Source of the DNA: an uncultured Actinomycetes bacterium
GTDB taxonomy: Bacteria > Actinomycetota > Actinomycetes > Mycobacteriales > Mycobacteriaceae
Length of the DNA stretch: 6,712 nucleotides
Assembly (NCBI GenBank): GCA_903911165.1
Contig: CAIWCQ010000072.1
Coordinates: forward strand, 1-6,712
Reading direction: 5' to 3'
The position numbers and the translations under genes were made by a program. Under the pieces are notes generated by a model. It had not been told where the DNA came from. It made no database searches and was given only the letters and a program-made list of their open reading frames with translations. Numbering within the stretch: position 1 is the first letter of the stretch; each line of letters begins with the position of its first letter. Shown here in pieces: positions 1 to 5,388 of this stretch.

Positions 1-233
1 CGTTCACGCTGTTGCAGGATCAATTGCAGTCGGTGCTCGAGACTCTGTCCGAGCGTGAAGCCGGCGTGGTGCGGCTGCGGTTCGGTCTGACCGACGGCCA
101 GCCCCGCACGCTCGATGAGATCGGGCAAGTGTACGGGGTCACCCGTGAACGCATCCGGCAGATCGAGTCCAAAACCATGTCGAAGCTTCGCCACCCCAGC
201 CGCTCACAGGTCTTGCGCGACTACCTGGACTGA
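1..233 (+). CDS. sigA: Principal RNA polymerase sigma factor SigA, C-terminal end (5' truncated)
   Basis: This is the last 76 codons of the housekeeping sigma factor, which directs RNA polymerase to most vegetative promoters. The first complete codon is at position 3 and the gene enters from outside the window, so no start is visible. What remains is region 4, which binds the -35 element and the beta flap. It contains [18 protein letters not shown], then the helix-turn-helix [20 protein letters not shown], and the terminal [10 protein letters not shown] that I recall from mycobacterial SigA. The ending separates it from SigB, which closes with RLRSYAS further right in this window. The TGA stop is at 231-233. 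No strong hairpin terminator follows before the CLC gene. Identity is very secure; only the missing N-terminal part limits the call. Confidence 0.97.
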   Translation, partial: FTLLQDQLQSVLETLSEREAGVVRLRFGLTDGQPRTLDEIGQVYGVTRERIRQIESKTMSKLRHPSRSQVLRDYLD

Positions 234-360
234 GCGACACTGCGGTTATCTTGACCTCGCCTTCGAGGATTCGGCTGTGGACGTTCGATGTGCGACCCAA
301 CGATGACGATCTCGCTGGAGGAAGGCCCTCGCGCGCACTGTCGGTGACCGTGCCCGCTGT

Positions 361-366
361 TAGCAT
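361..366 (+). promoter_or_regulatory. Candidate -10 element (TAGCAT) for the CLC gene, leaderless start
   Basis: TAGCAT fits the mycobacterial SigA -10 pattern TANNNT. Exactly six bases separate it from the ATG at 373, so the predicted transcription start coincides with the A of the start codon. There is no Shine-Dalgarno-like purine run before that ATG, which agrees with a leaderless mRNA, a common form in mycobacteria. No convincing -35 hexamer was found. The call is inference from motif and spacing. Confidence 0.5.
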
Positions 367-372
367 CCGTCA

Positions 373-1782
373 ATGGCCGCCCCGCAGCACAACGGCCACA
401 CCGGAGCCGGTGGACATCTGGGCGCCTTCGTCCGCGAATCCGGTTATCTGCGAAAGTGGTTGATCCTCGGAGTGTCCATCGGCATCATCGCCGGACTGGG
501 CGCGGTGGTGTTCTTTCTCTCGCTGAAGTACACCGGTGAGTTTCTGCTCGGCACCCTTGGGGGCTATCAGCAGCCGCAGTCCACCGGCGACGGTGGCGGG
601 TCTGGGTCGCCGGGATTCAGCCGGCCGTGGGCGATTGTGTTGATCGCCTTCGGTGGCGCCTTGGTGTCGGCGTTCATCGTCGCGAAGTTCGCCCCCGAAG
701 CCCAGGGCCACGGCACCGACAACGCGATCGAAGCGGCACTGAACGATCCGCGGTCGATCCGCGGCCGAGCGGTGGTGGTCAAGTTGATCGCCAGCGCACT
801 GACGATCGGATCGGGCGGGTCCGGTGGCCGGGAAGGCCCGGCCGCGCAGATCTCGGCCGGTTTCGGTTCGCTGCTGACCCGACTATTGAATCTGTCCGAC
901 GACGACGGACGTCTGGCGGTGTCATTGGGTATCGGCTCGGGGATCGGGGCGATCTTCAGCGCACCCCTCGGTGGGGCCGTGCTGGCCGCCTCGATCATCT
1001 ACCGGGAGGATTTCAATTATCGTGCCCTCGTCCCCGGCTTCATCACCTCGGCGACGGCCTACGCGGTCTACGGGTCGATTCTGGGTTTTGCGCCGATGTT
1101 CGGTTTCGTCGAACCCGATTACCGATTCGATCCCGTGCAGACACCCTGGTTCGTGGTCATCGGCATCATCGCGGCGGCCGTCGGCTACCTCTACGCGCGG
1201 ACGTTCTACGGCACCATCGCACTGACCAAGCGGTTGCCCGGCGGCATCGTGATCAAACCGGCGATCGGCGGCCTGCTGGTCGGCCTATTGGCACTGGCGA
1301 TCCCGCAGATCCTGTCCAGCGGATACGGCTGGTTGCAGATCGCCATGACCCGAGAAGGGTTGGCGACGATCCCACTGTGGATCGTGCTGGTGCTGCCGGT
1401 CGCCAAGATCGTGGCGACGTCGCTGTCGATCGGCACCGGCGGTTCCGGCGGCATCTTCGGGCCCGGCATCGTGATCGGCGGATTCGTCGGCGCAGCGATC
1501 TGGAGATTGGCGGATGCCGTTGGCGCACCGGGGATTCCGGACGGTCCGGGCGTGTTCGTGATCGTCGCGATGATGGCCTGCTTCGGCAGCGTGGCGCACG
1601 CGCCCCTTGCGGTGATGATCATGGTCGCCGAGATGACCGGATCGTTTTCGGTGATACCCGCCGCGATGATCACCGTCGGCATCGCCTACCTGATCATCAG
1701 CCGCACACCGGTGTCGATTTATCGGGCCCAACGGCTCAACCGGGACAGCGACGCGGGAGACCAGGGATCAATCCAGCGGTAA
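373..1782 (+). CDS. CLC-family voltage-gated-type chloride channel/transporter
   Basis: The 469-residue polytopic membrane protein belongs to the CLC family, which moves chloride or similar anions across the membrane as homodimers, either as channels or as anion/proton antiporters. Visible signatures are GHGTDNAIEA (112-121, at the place of the GSGIP motif), GSGGREGPAAQ (149-159, with the external gating glutamate E154), SAPLGGA (196-202), GSGGIFGPG (357-365) and AHAPLAVMIMVAEMTG (408-423). Hydrophobic helices run from about residue 30 to 443, and a short polar tail follows with no CBS domain pair. Aligned by eye with the E. coli antiporter, the two internal glutamates (E202/E203) are replaced by S207 and I208, so proton coupling is uncertain. 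The ATG was chosen because a -10-like hexamer lies six bases upstream and the hydrophobic core starts soon after. The gene follows sigA after 139 bases and overlaps the convergent gene by 15 bases. Family is secure; the transported ion and mechanism are not known. Confidence 0.93.
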   Translation: MAAPQHNGHTGAGGHLGAFVRESGYLRKWLILGVSIGIIAGLGAVVFFLSLKYTGEFLLGTLGGYQQPQSTGDGGGSGSPGFSRPWAIVLIAFGGALVSAFIVAKFAPEAQGHGTDNAIEAALNDPRSIRGRAVVVKLIASALTIGSGGSGGREGPAAQISAGFGSLLTRLLNLSDDDGRLAVSLGIGSGIGAIFSAPLGGAVLAASIIYREDFNYRALVPGFITSATAYAVYGSILGFAPMFGFVEPDYRFDPVQTPWFVVIGIIAAAVGYLYARTFYGTIALTKRLPGGIVIKPAIGGLLVGLLALAIPQILSSGYGWLQIAMTREGLATIPLWIVLVLPVAKIVATSLSIGTGGSGGIFGPGIVIGGFVGAAIWRLADAVGAPGIPDGPGVFVIVAMMACFGSVAHAPLAVMIMVAEMTGSFSVIPAAMITVGIAYLIISRTPVSIYRAQRLNRDSDAGDQGSIQR

Positions 1783-2607
1783 TGGGTTGAGCCGCAAGAG
1801 ATTTCGTCGCGATGACTTTGTATCCAGGCCCACCAGCACGGTGCCGTCGTCCAGGATCACCAAGCCTTCGGCGTTCTCCGGACTGCCGGCAATCCGCCAC
1901 ATCGCCGTAGCCTCCACCTCACCGCCACGAGGATCCAGCACGTCAGGTAGTCGGGCGATCGCACTGCCCTGATCGGAGAGCAGATACAGCCGGCCGTCCG
2001 GTCCGACGGTGGCGTCGCTGATATCCGGAAGCCGTGTGGCCAACTCCTTGCCCAGCCACCATGTCGCCAGCATGGTCAGTGCGGCGTCCCCGGATGCGGG
2101 CGCCGCCGTGGGGCCGCCGCGTCGCCAGCCGACCGGATCATCACCCGCGGGGCCGAACTCCAGGATCGCGGGGGGATCTTTCTCCTTGACCACCAGCAGG
2201 TGACCGCGATCAGTCAATACCAGCGACTCGCCCCGGGAGGACCGGTCGCCGAGCCAGGCCTCCCGCAGTCGGTGGCCCTCGGGAACATCGAGCAGCAGGG
2301 TTCCGATCAGCGCCGGTACGGACAGGTCGATGTGCAGCACGCGTGCGGGCTGTTCCTGGAGTACCAGGACCGTGTGATCAGACGTCGGTTGGATCGCCTC
2401 GAATTGGGTTCCGCCGTCGGGAAGTTCGAGACCGGCCAGATCGATGCCCTGCCATTGCAGGGGCCACGGTTGCAGCGGCGCGGTGAACACCACGGGATCG
2501 TGATCCCCGACGGCCAGGAGCTCAGATCCGCGCAGTGCCAGCCCGGAGACTTCGCGCAACGGCACATCTGCGACATCGCGGACCTCAAGTTTCGGGGGCT
2601 TGCTCAT
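1768..2607 (-). CDS. Cytoplasmic beta-propeller-like protein (SdiA-regulated/phytase-like fold), function unknown
   Basis: The 279-residue protein has no signal peptide or membrane helix. It carries repeated blade-like segments in which a Gly/Asp turn separates hydrophobic strands: EVSGLALRGSELLAVGD (19-35), QFEAIQP...HTVLVLQE (68-85), ESLVLTDRGHLLVVKEKDPP (127-146), DISDATVGPDGRLYLLSDQG (195-214) and ENAEGLVILDDGTVLVGLD (244-262). The ordered 'EGL/SDA...DG.LYLLSD' pattern resembles SdiA-regulated and phytase-like propeller families, but I cannot name an enzyme activity, and the segments seen would make a small propeller. The ATG at 2607 is preceded by TAAGCT at a six-base distance, suggesting a leaderless mRNA. 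The gene is convergent with the CLC gene and its last 15 bases overlap the CLC coding end. Upstream on the same strand, 142 bases away, is the DUF952 gene, so co-transcription is possible but a separate promoter is likely. Real gene status is well supported; function is not known. Confidence 0.82.
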   Translation of the reverse strand: MSKPPKLEVRDVADVPLREVSGLALRGSELLAVGDHDPVVFTAPLQPWPLQWQGIDLAGLELPDGGTQFEAIQPTSDHTVLVLQEQPARVLHIDLSVPALIGTLLLDVPEGHRLREAWLGDRSSRGESLVLTDRGHLLVVKEKDPPAILEFGPAGDDPVGWRRGGPTAAPASGDAALTMLATWWLGKELATRLPDISDATVGPDGRLYLLSDQGSAIARLPDVLDPRGGEVEATAMWRIAGSPENAEGLVILDDGTVLVGLDTKSSRRNLLRLNPLPLD

Positions 2608-2613
2608 CTGAGC

Positions 2614-2619
2614 AGCTTA
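2614..2619 (-). promoter_or_regulatory. Candidate -10 element (TAAGCT) for the beta-propeller gene, leaderless start
   Basis: Read on the minus strand, TAAGCT matches TANNNT and ends six bases before the ATG at 2607-2605. The intervening GCTCAG is not a Shine-Dalgarno. The geometry is the same as at the CLC gene. No clear -35 hexamer was seen. Motif-based inference. Confidence 0.5.
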
Positions 2620-2749
2620 TGCAATCCGGCTGTGGTGGCCGGGCGCTGCGCCCCGGTCGCGGAATGGGGGGCTTCCGCCGGTGCGCAACGCCCGGTCACT
2701 GAGGGTGAAATTAGCAGTCACCGCCCGCGGATGCTTACCTCGCGCGCCG

Positions 2750-3139
2750 TCATTCGGATGTCCTGTGGATAAGTGGTTCGAACTGGCCATCTGGCCCAGG
2801 GAGGTACGGGCGGACATCGACCACCGCGGCGGCCGGCAGCGGGCCGTACAGATGCGGGAACAGCATCGCCGCGGGATCGCCTGCGTCCCCGGGCTCCCAG
2901 CGGACCGGCGCTCCGAGCAGCTCAGGGTCGAGGAAGAGCAGCACCAGGTCGCCGCGGCCGGCGAAGATTCGATTGGCGGGCAGGTGCACCTGATGTTGCG
3001 CTGAGAGATGAACGAAGCCAACCTCGGCGAGTGACTCCGGACGCAGGTCGCCGTCCGAACGTGCCTGGTCCCACTGATCGGGAGAACAGAGGTGGACCAG
3101 CAAATCCGGGGTCTGGGGCACCAGTCCACCCTGCACCAT
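2750..3139 (-). CDS. DUF952 domain protein
   Basis: The 129-residue soluble protein matches the DUF952 family along its length. Family-typical features are LLVHLCSPDQWDQA (13-26), LRPESLAEVGFVHLS (32-46), ANRIFAGRGDLVLLFLDPELL (55-75, seen as separate strand and turn pieces), APVRWEP (77-83) and FPHLYGPLPAAAVV (94-107). The domain's biochemical role is not established; its conserved His-x-x...His...Glu pattern (H15, H44, E82 here) has been compared with ADP-ribosyltransferase-like folds, which I mention only as a possibility. The frame stays open upstream to 3304, but that extension is low-complexity sequence encoded by an 18-bp tandem repeat, so I place the start at the ATG at 3139. A GTG at 3121, preceded by GGTGGA, is an alternative. 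The M. tuberculosis gene at this place, Rv2705c, is also about 129 residues as I recall. Transcribed toward the beta-propeller gene and away from the DUF7455 gene. Confidence 0.82.
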   Translation of the reverse strand: MVQGGLVPQTPDLLVHLCSPDQWDQARSDGDLRPESLAEVGFVHLSAQHQVHLPANRIFAGRGDLVLLFLDPELLGAPVRWEPGDAGDPAAMLFPHLYGPLPAAAVVDVRPYLPGPDGQFEPLIHRTSE

Positions 3140-3155
3140 CGGACAACTACTGCGA

Positions 3156-3209
3156 CACTGGCTCTTGAGACGACCCTGGCTCTTGAGACAACCCTGGGCC
3201 GTGAGACAC
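3156..3209. repeat. 18-bp tandem repeat, three copies, in a divergent intergenic region
   Basis: Three consecutive 18-base units run 3156-3173, 3174-3191 and 3192-3209. The first two share CTGGCTCTTGAGACRA almost perfectly; the third is degenerate (CTGGGCCGTGAGACAC). Each contains TGAGAC at the same phase, and one further TGAGAC lies at 3255-3260, out of register. The array sits between the divergent DUF952 and DUF7455 genes, where their promoters would be expected. It may be a set of binding sites for a regulator or simply a slippage product. The repeat is read directly; its role is unknown. Confidence 0.75.
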
Positions 3210-3227
3210 GACACATCGTTCGGGCGT

Positions 3228-3254
3228 GGGAACAAGCCCGCACGCTGATGCGTC
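3228..3254 (+). promoter_or_regulatory. Weak candidate ECF-sigma-type promoter (GGGAAC-N17-CGTC) before the DUF7455 gene
   Basis: GGGAAC at 3228-3233 and CGTC at 3251-3254 are separated by 17 bases. That is the same layout as the sigB promoter in this window, which has CGTT instead of CGTC. A start near 3261 would give a leader of roughly 67 bases. The mismatch at the last base of the -10 makes this only a candidate. Confidence 0.25.
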
Positions 3255-3327
3255 TGAGACAGTAGACGAACCGCTCGATAGTGGCCCGCCGCCATCGAGG
3301 GCACCGAGTACCGAGGGAGGAGCCCCC

Positions 3328-3519
3328 ATGAACGCGACGCTTACCAGTCCCGAGTTGACCAGGGCTGACCGCTGCGACCGCTGCGGTGCTGCCGCCCAGG
3401 TTCGGGCCAAACTGCCTTCGGGCGCGGAACTGCTGTTCTGCCAGCATCACGCCAAGGAGCACGAGTCCAAGCTGATCGAGATGGCGGCCGTGCTGCAAGC
3501 CAGTTCGGACGACGCTTAA
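3328..3519 (+). CDS. DUF7455 small zinc-ribbon-like protein
   Basis: The 63-residue soluble protein has a C16-x-x-C19 pair (DRCDRCGAAAQVRAKLPSG) and a C38-x-x-H41 pair (LLFCQHHAKEH), a spacing typical of a small zinc-binding ribbon. It is followed by an amphipathic segment HESKLIEMAAVLQ. I recognise it as the DUF7455 family, widespread in actinobacteria; its function is not established. The ATG at 3328 is preceded by a strong Shine-Dalgarno, GGAGGAG, ending six bases before it. The frame is open upstream to 3226, but that part lacks family similarity, so the start at 3328 is preferred. It lies 58 bases upstream of the YihY-family gene on the same strand, so the two may share a transcript, with a small hairpin between them. 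Divergent from the DUF952 gene. Confidence 0.88.
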   Translation: MNATLTSPELTRADRCDRCGAAAQVRAKLPSGAELLFCQHHAKEHESKLIEMAAVLQASSDDA

Positions 3520-3528
3520 ATCACCGAA

Positions 3529-3546
3529 CGGCCGGGTTACCGGTCG
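3529..3546 (+). terminator. Small hairpin between DUF7455 and YihY genes (possible attenuator or weak terminator)
   Basis: Bases 3529-3535 (CGGCCGG) pair with 3540-3546 (CCGGTCG) around the loop GTTA, giving seven base pairs with one G-U. It starts ten bases after the DUF7455 stop. No U-run follows, so intrinsic termination is unsure; it may only reduce read-through into the next gene or protect a 3' end. Confidence 0.3.
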
Positions 3547-3577
3547 GGTCGGTGGCGGTGAGGAATGCTGGTAGGTC

Positions 3578-4669
3578 ATGACGGACCAACCGCCGCTAGG
3601 GCCCCCACCGGCGCGAGGGCCCCAACCGCCCCTGGGGCCCCAACCTCCGCCAAGGCCCCCACCAGCGCCAGAGCCCCCACCAGCGCCAGAGCCCCCACCA
3701 GCGCCAGAGCCTAAGCGTCACCACATACGGCGCATCGCTAAACGGACGCTGTCGAAAAGTTGGGATGACTCGATTTTCTCGGAGTCGGCTCAGGTCGGCT
3801 TCTGGTCGGCGCTCTCGCTGCCGCCCCTGTTGCTCGGCATGCTCGGCAGTCTCGCCTACGTGGCTCCGATCTTCGGCCCAGACGTGCTGCCAACCATCCA
3901 GCGCCAGCTCATCAGCACCTCGAGCACCTTCTTTTCCGAAAACATCGTCGCCGAACTGATCGAGCCGACGGTCCGCGACATCGTTCAGGGCGCACGGGGC
4001 GCGGTGGTGTCATTGGGTTTCGTGATTAGCCTCTGGGCCGGCTCCTCGGCGATCTCAGCGCTGGTGGATTCCGTGGTCGAGGCGCACGATCAGACCGCCC
4101 TGCGCCATCCGGTCCGCCAGCGCTTCTTCGCCCTCGGTCTCTACGTGGTGATGCTGGTGTTCGTCACGGTGGCCGCTCCCCTGCTCGCGCTCGGTCCGCG
4201 CAAGATCGGCGAGTACGTTCCGGAAAGCTGGCAGAACGTTCTGCAGTTCGGCTACTACCCCATGCTGGCCCTGGCATTCGTGGTGGCCGTGACGATCCTG
4301 TACCGGGTTTCGCTGCCGCAGCCGCTGCCGACGCATCGACTGGCAGGCGGCGCGATCCTGGCGACGGCAGTGTTCGTGGTGGCGACCGCTGGCCTGCGGA
4401 TCTATCTGGAATACATCACCCGCACCGGCTACACCTATGGAGCGTTGGCCGCCCCGATCGCGTTCCTGCTTTTCGCGTTCTTCCTCGGGTTCGCGATCAT
4501 GATTGGGGCCGAACTCAACGCCGCCATCGAAGATGAATGGCCCGCCCCGACGCCGCATTGGCACCAGTTTCGATCCTGGATGCAGCGCAGGAATCAATCC
4601 GTGAGTGACCCCGGCGCACCCGTTGCCGTGCCGGCTGAAGCACCAGAGGCCGCGGTCAGCCCCTCTTGA
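3578..4669 (+). CDS. YihY/BrkB-family inner membrane protein with proline-rich N-terminal tail
   Basis: The 363-residue membrane protein belongs to the YihY/virulence factor BrkB family (formerly misnamed ribonuclease BN). The M. tuberculosis protein at this place, Rv2707, is about 324 residues as I recall. Residues 5-45 form a proline/alanine/glutamate tail with three identical PPPAPE units. A basic stretch RHHIRRIAKR (47-56) follows. Six hydrophobic segments lie at roughly 75-100, 140-162, 184-206, 226-244, 256-274 and 287-310. The family-type ending GFAIMIGAELNAAIEDE (304-320) precedes an Ala/Pro-rich hydrophilic tail. The substrate or process is unknown; transport and envelope roles have been proposed for the family. 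The ATG at 3578 has GGTAGG a few bases upstream. The gene probably follows DUF7455 in one transcript. Its last 14 bases overlap the end of the convergent DUF3039 gene. Confidence 0.88.
   Translation: MTDQPPLGPPPARGPQPPLGPQPPPRPPPAPEPPPAPEPPPAPEPKRHHIRRIAKRTLSKSWDDSIFSESAQVGFWSALSLPPLLLGMLGSLAYVAPIFGPDVLPTIQRQLISTSSTFFSENIVAELIEPTVRDIVQGARGAVVSLGFVISLWAGSSAISALVDSVVEAHDQTALRHPVRQRFFALGLYVVMLVFVTVAAPLLALGPRKIGEYVPESWQNVLQFGYYPMLALAFVVAVTILYRVSLPQPLPTHRLAGGAILATAVFVVATAGLRIYLEYITRTGYTYGALAAPIAFLLFAFFLGFAIMIGAELNAAIEDEWPAPTPHWHQFRSWMQRRNQSVSDPGAPVAVPAEAPEAAVSPS
3655..3708 (+). repeat. Perfect 18-bp coding tandem repeat (three copies) in the YihY-family gene
   Basis: The unit GCCCCCACCAGCGCCAGA occurs three times without a mismatch at 3655-3672, 3673-3690 and 3691-3708. 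It encodes repeated PPPAPE in the N-terminal tail. Identity at every third codon position indicates recent slippage duplication rather than ancient selection on protein sequence. As the unit is a multiple of three, copy-number change would lengthen or shorten the tail without a frameshift. Confidence 0.95.
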
Positions 4670-4895
4670 GGCTTTCGTAGATCCGCTTGCAGTCCGGGCA
4701 GACCGGGGATCCCGGTTTGGCCGACTTCGTCACCGGGAAGACCTCCCCGCAGAGTGCGACGACGTGGGATCCCATCACCGCGCTCTCGACGATCTTGTCC
4801 TTCTTGACGTAGTGGAAGACCTTGGGAGTGTCGCTGTCGGTGCCGTCGTCGACGCGTTCCTCGCTGTCGGTGCGCTCAATGGTGTCAGTCCGCAT
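4656..4895 (-). CDS. DUF3039 small Cys/His protein
   Basis: The 79-residue protein matches the actinobacterial DUF3039 family (Rv2708c at this place in M. tuberculosis, from memory). An acidic, Thr/Asp-rich N-terminus (1-23) is followed by VFHYVKKDKIVESAVMG (26-42), SHVVALCGEVFPV (43-55) and PVCPDCKRIYESL (64-76). H28 or H44 with C49 and the C66-x-x-C69 pair could bind a zinc ion; this is inference. Function is unknown. On its own strand the ATG at 4895 is preceded by CACAAT at a six-base distance and by no Shine-Dalgarno, which again suggests a leaderless mRNA. It is convergent with the YihY gene, sharing 14 terminal bases, and divergent from the DUF3099 gene across 94 bases. The acidic N-terminal part contains a 13-base direct duplication. 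Confidence 0.9.
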   Translation of the reverse strand: MRTDTIERTDSEERVDDGTDSDTPKVFHYVKKDKIVESAVMGSHVVALCGEVFPVTKSAKPGSPVCPDCKRIYESLKRG

Positions 4896-4901
4896 AGAAA
4901 C

Positions 4902-4907
4902 ATTGTG
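4902..4907 (-). promoter_or_regulatory. Candidate -10 element (CACAAT) for the DUF3039 gene, leaderless start
   Basis: On the minus strand CACAAT keeps the two most important -10 bases (A at position 2 and T at position 6) and ends six bases before the ATG at 4895. The spacer GTTTCT offers no ribosome binding site. Motif-based inference. Confidence 0.4.
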
Positions 4908-4977
4908 CCTTGTGGGTGCCGATTGCGGTCAGACAGCCGTAAGAAAAACCCCCTCGTCGGATCCGGCCCGGGTGTGG

Positions 4978-4983
4978 AACAGT
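4978..4983 (+). promoter_or_regulatory. Weak candidate -10 element (AACAGT, preceded by TGG) for the DUF3099 gene
   Basis: AACAGT keeps the A2 and T6 of the -10 consensus, is preceded by TGG (extended -10 form TGN), and lies six bases before the ATG at 4990. There is no Shine-Dalgarno in GCAGTC. It matches only three of six consensus bases, so it is weaker than the other leaderless candidates in the window. Confidence 0.3.
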
Positions 4984-4989
4984 GCAGTC

Positions 4990-5388
4990 ATGGAGCGCGA
5001 ACTGGGATTCGACGACGAGGGCCGGCCCGTGCTGATTACCCGCGCCGCCCTGTCCTACGAAGAACAGCACCGCGCACGGGTCCGCAAGTATCTCAAGATA
5101 ATGTCCTGGCGTATCCCGGCCTTCCTCGCCGCAGCTATCGCGTACAGCATTTGGCACAACGGCCTGCTCTCACTGGCGATCCTCGCCGTGTCGATCCCCC
5201 TGCCGTGGATGGCCGTGCTGATCGCCAACGACAGGCCCCCGCGGCGAGCCGAAGAACCGCGCCGGTTCCCCGACGCGCCCCTGAGCACCGCATTGTTCCC
5301 GCGCGCCGAACTGCCCGCCCTCGAGTCCGGGCTCACCGCGTCCTCGCAACCACACTCCGAGCACGTGCACGACGAACATCTCCGCTGA
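4990..5388 (+). CDS. DUF3099 small membrane protein
   Basis: The 132-residue protein matches the DUF3099 family (Rv2709 at this place in M. tuberculosis, from memory). A soluble N-terminus contains RPVLITRAALSYEEQHRAR (12-30), then RKYLKIMSWRIPAF (32-45) leads into two closely spaced hydrophobic helices at about 38-57 and 60-79, ending in PLPWMAVLIAND (70-81). The C-terminal half is hydrophilic and proline-rich and closes with HSEHVHDEH (122-130), a His/Asp/Glu cluster able in principle to bind metal. Function is unknown. The frame is open upstream to 4822, but that stretch runs antisense through the DUF3039 gene and lacks family similarity, so the ATG at 4990 is used. The gene is divergent from DUF3039 and lies 147 bases before sigB on the same strand, but sigB has its own promoter. 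Confidence 0.87.
   Translation: MERELGFDDEGRPVLITRAALSYEEQHRARVRKYLKIMSWRIPAFLAAAIAYSIWHNGLLSLAILAVSIPLPWMAVLIANDRPPRRAEEPRRFPDAPLSTALFPRAELPALESGLTASSQPHSEHVHDEHLR

Noticed and set aside
255..268. CCTCG-CCTT-CGAGG hairpin downstream of sigA as a terminator
   Set aside because: The stem has only five base pairs and no T-run follows.
627..1790. Long plus-strand open frame of 387 codons inside the CLC gene
   Set aside because: It is the second frame of a strong CLC gene, very rich in Arg and Asp with no domain, as expected in GC-rich DNA.
3147..3410. Minus-strand 87-codon open frame antisense to the DUF7455 start
   Set aside because: It has no recognisable domain and overlaps the promoter and coding part of DUF7455. 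A gene of similar size annotated at this place in M. tuberculosis (Rv2706c, about 85 residues as I recall) may be the same kind of shadow.
2617..3579. Minus-strand open frame of 320 codons across the DUF952/DUF7455 region
   Set aside because: It crosses two real genes and the intergenic repeat in another frame, and its Arg/Ser-rich sequence shows no family resemblance.
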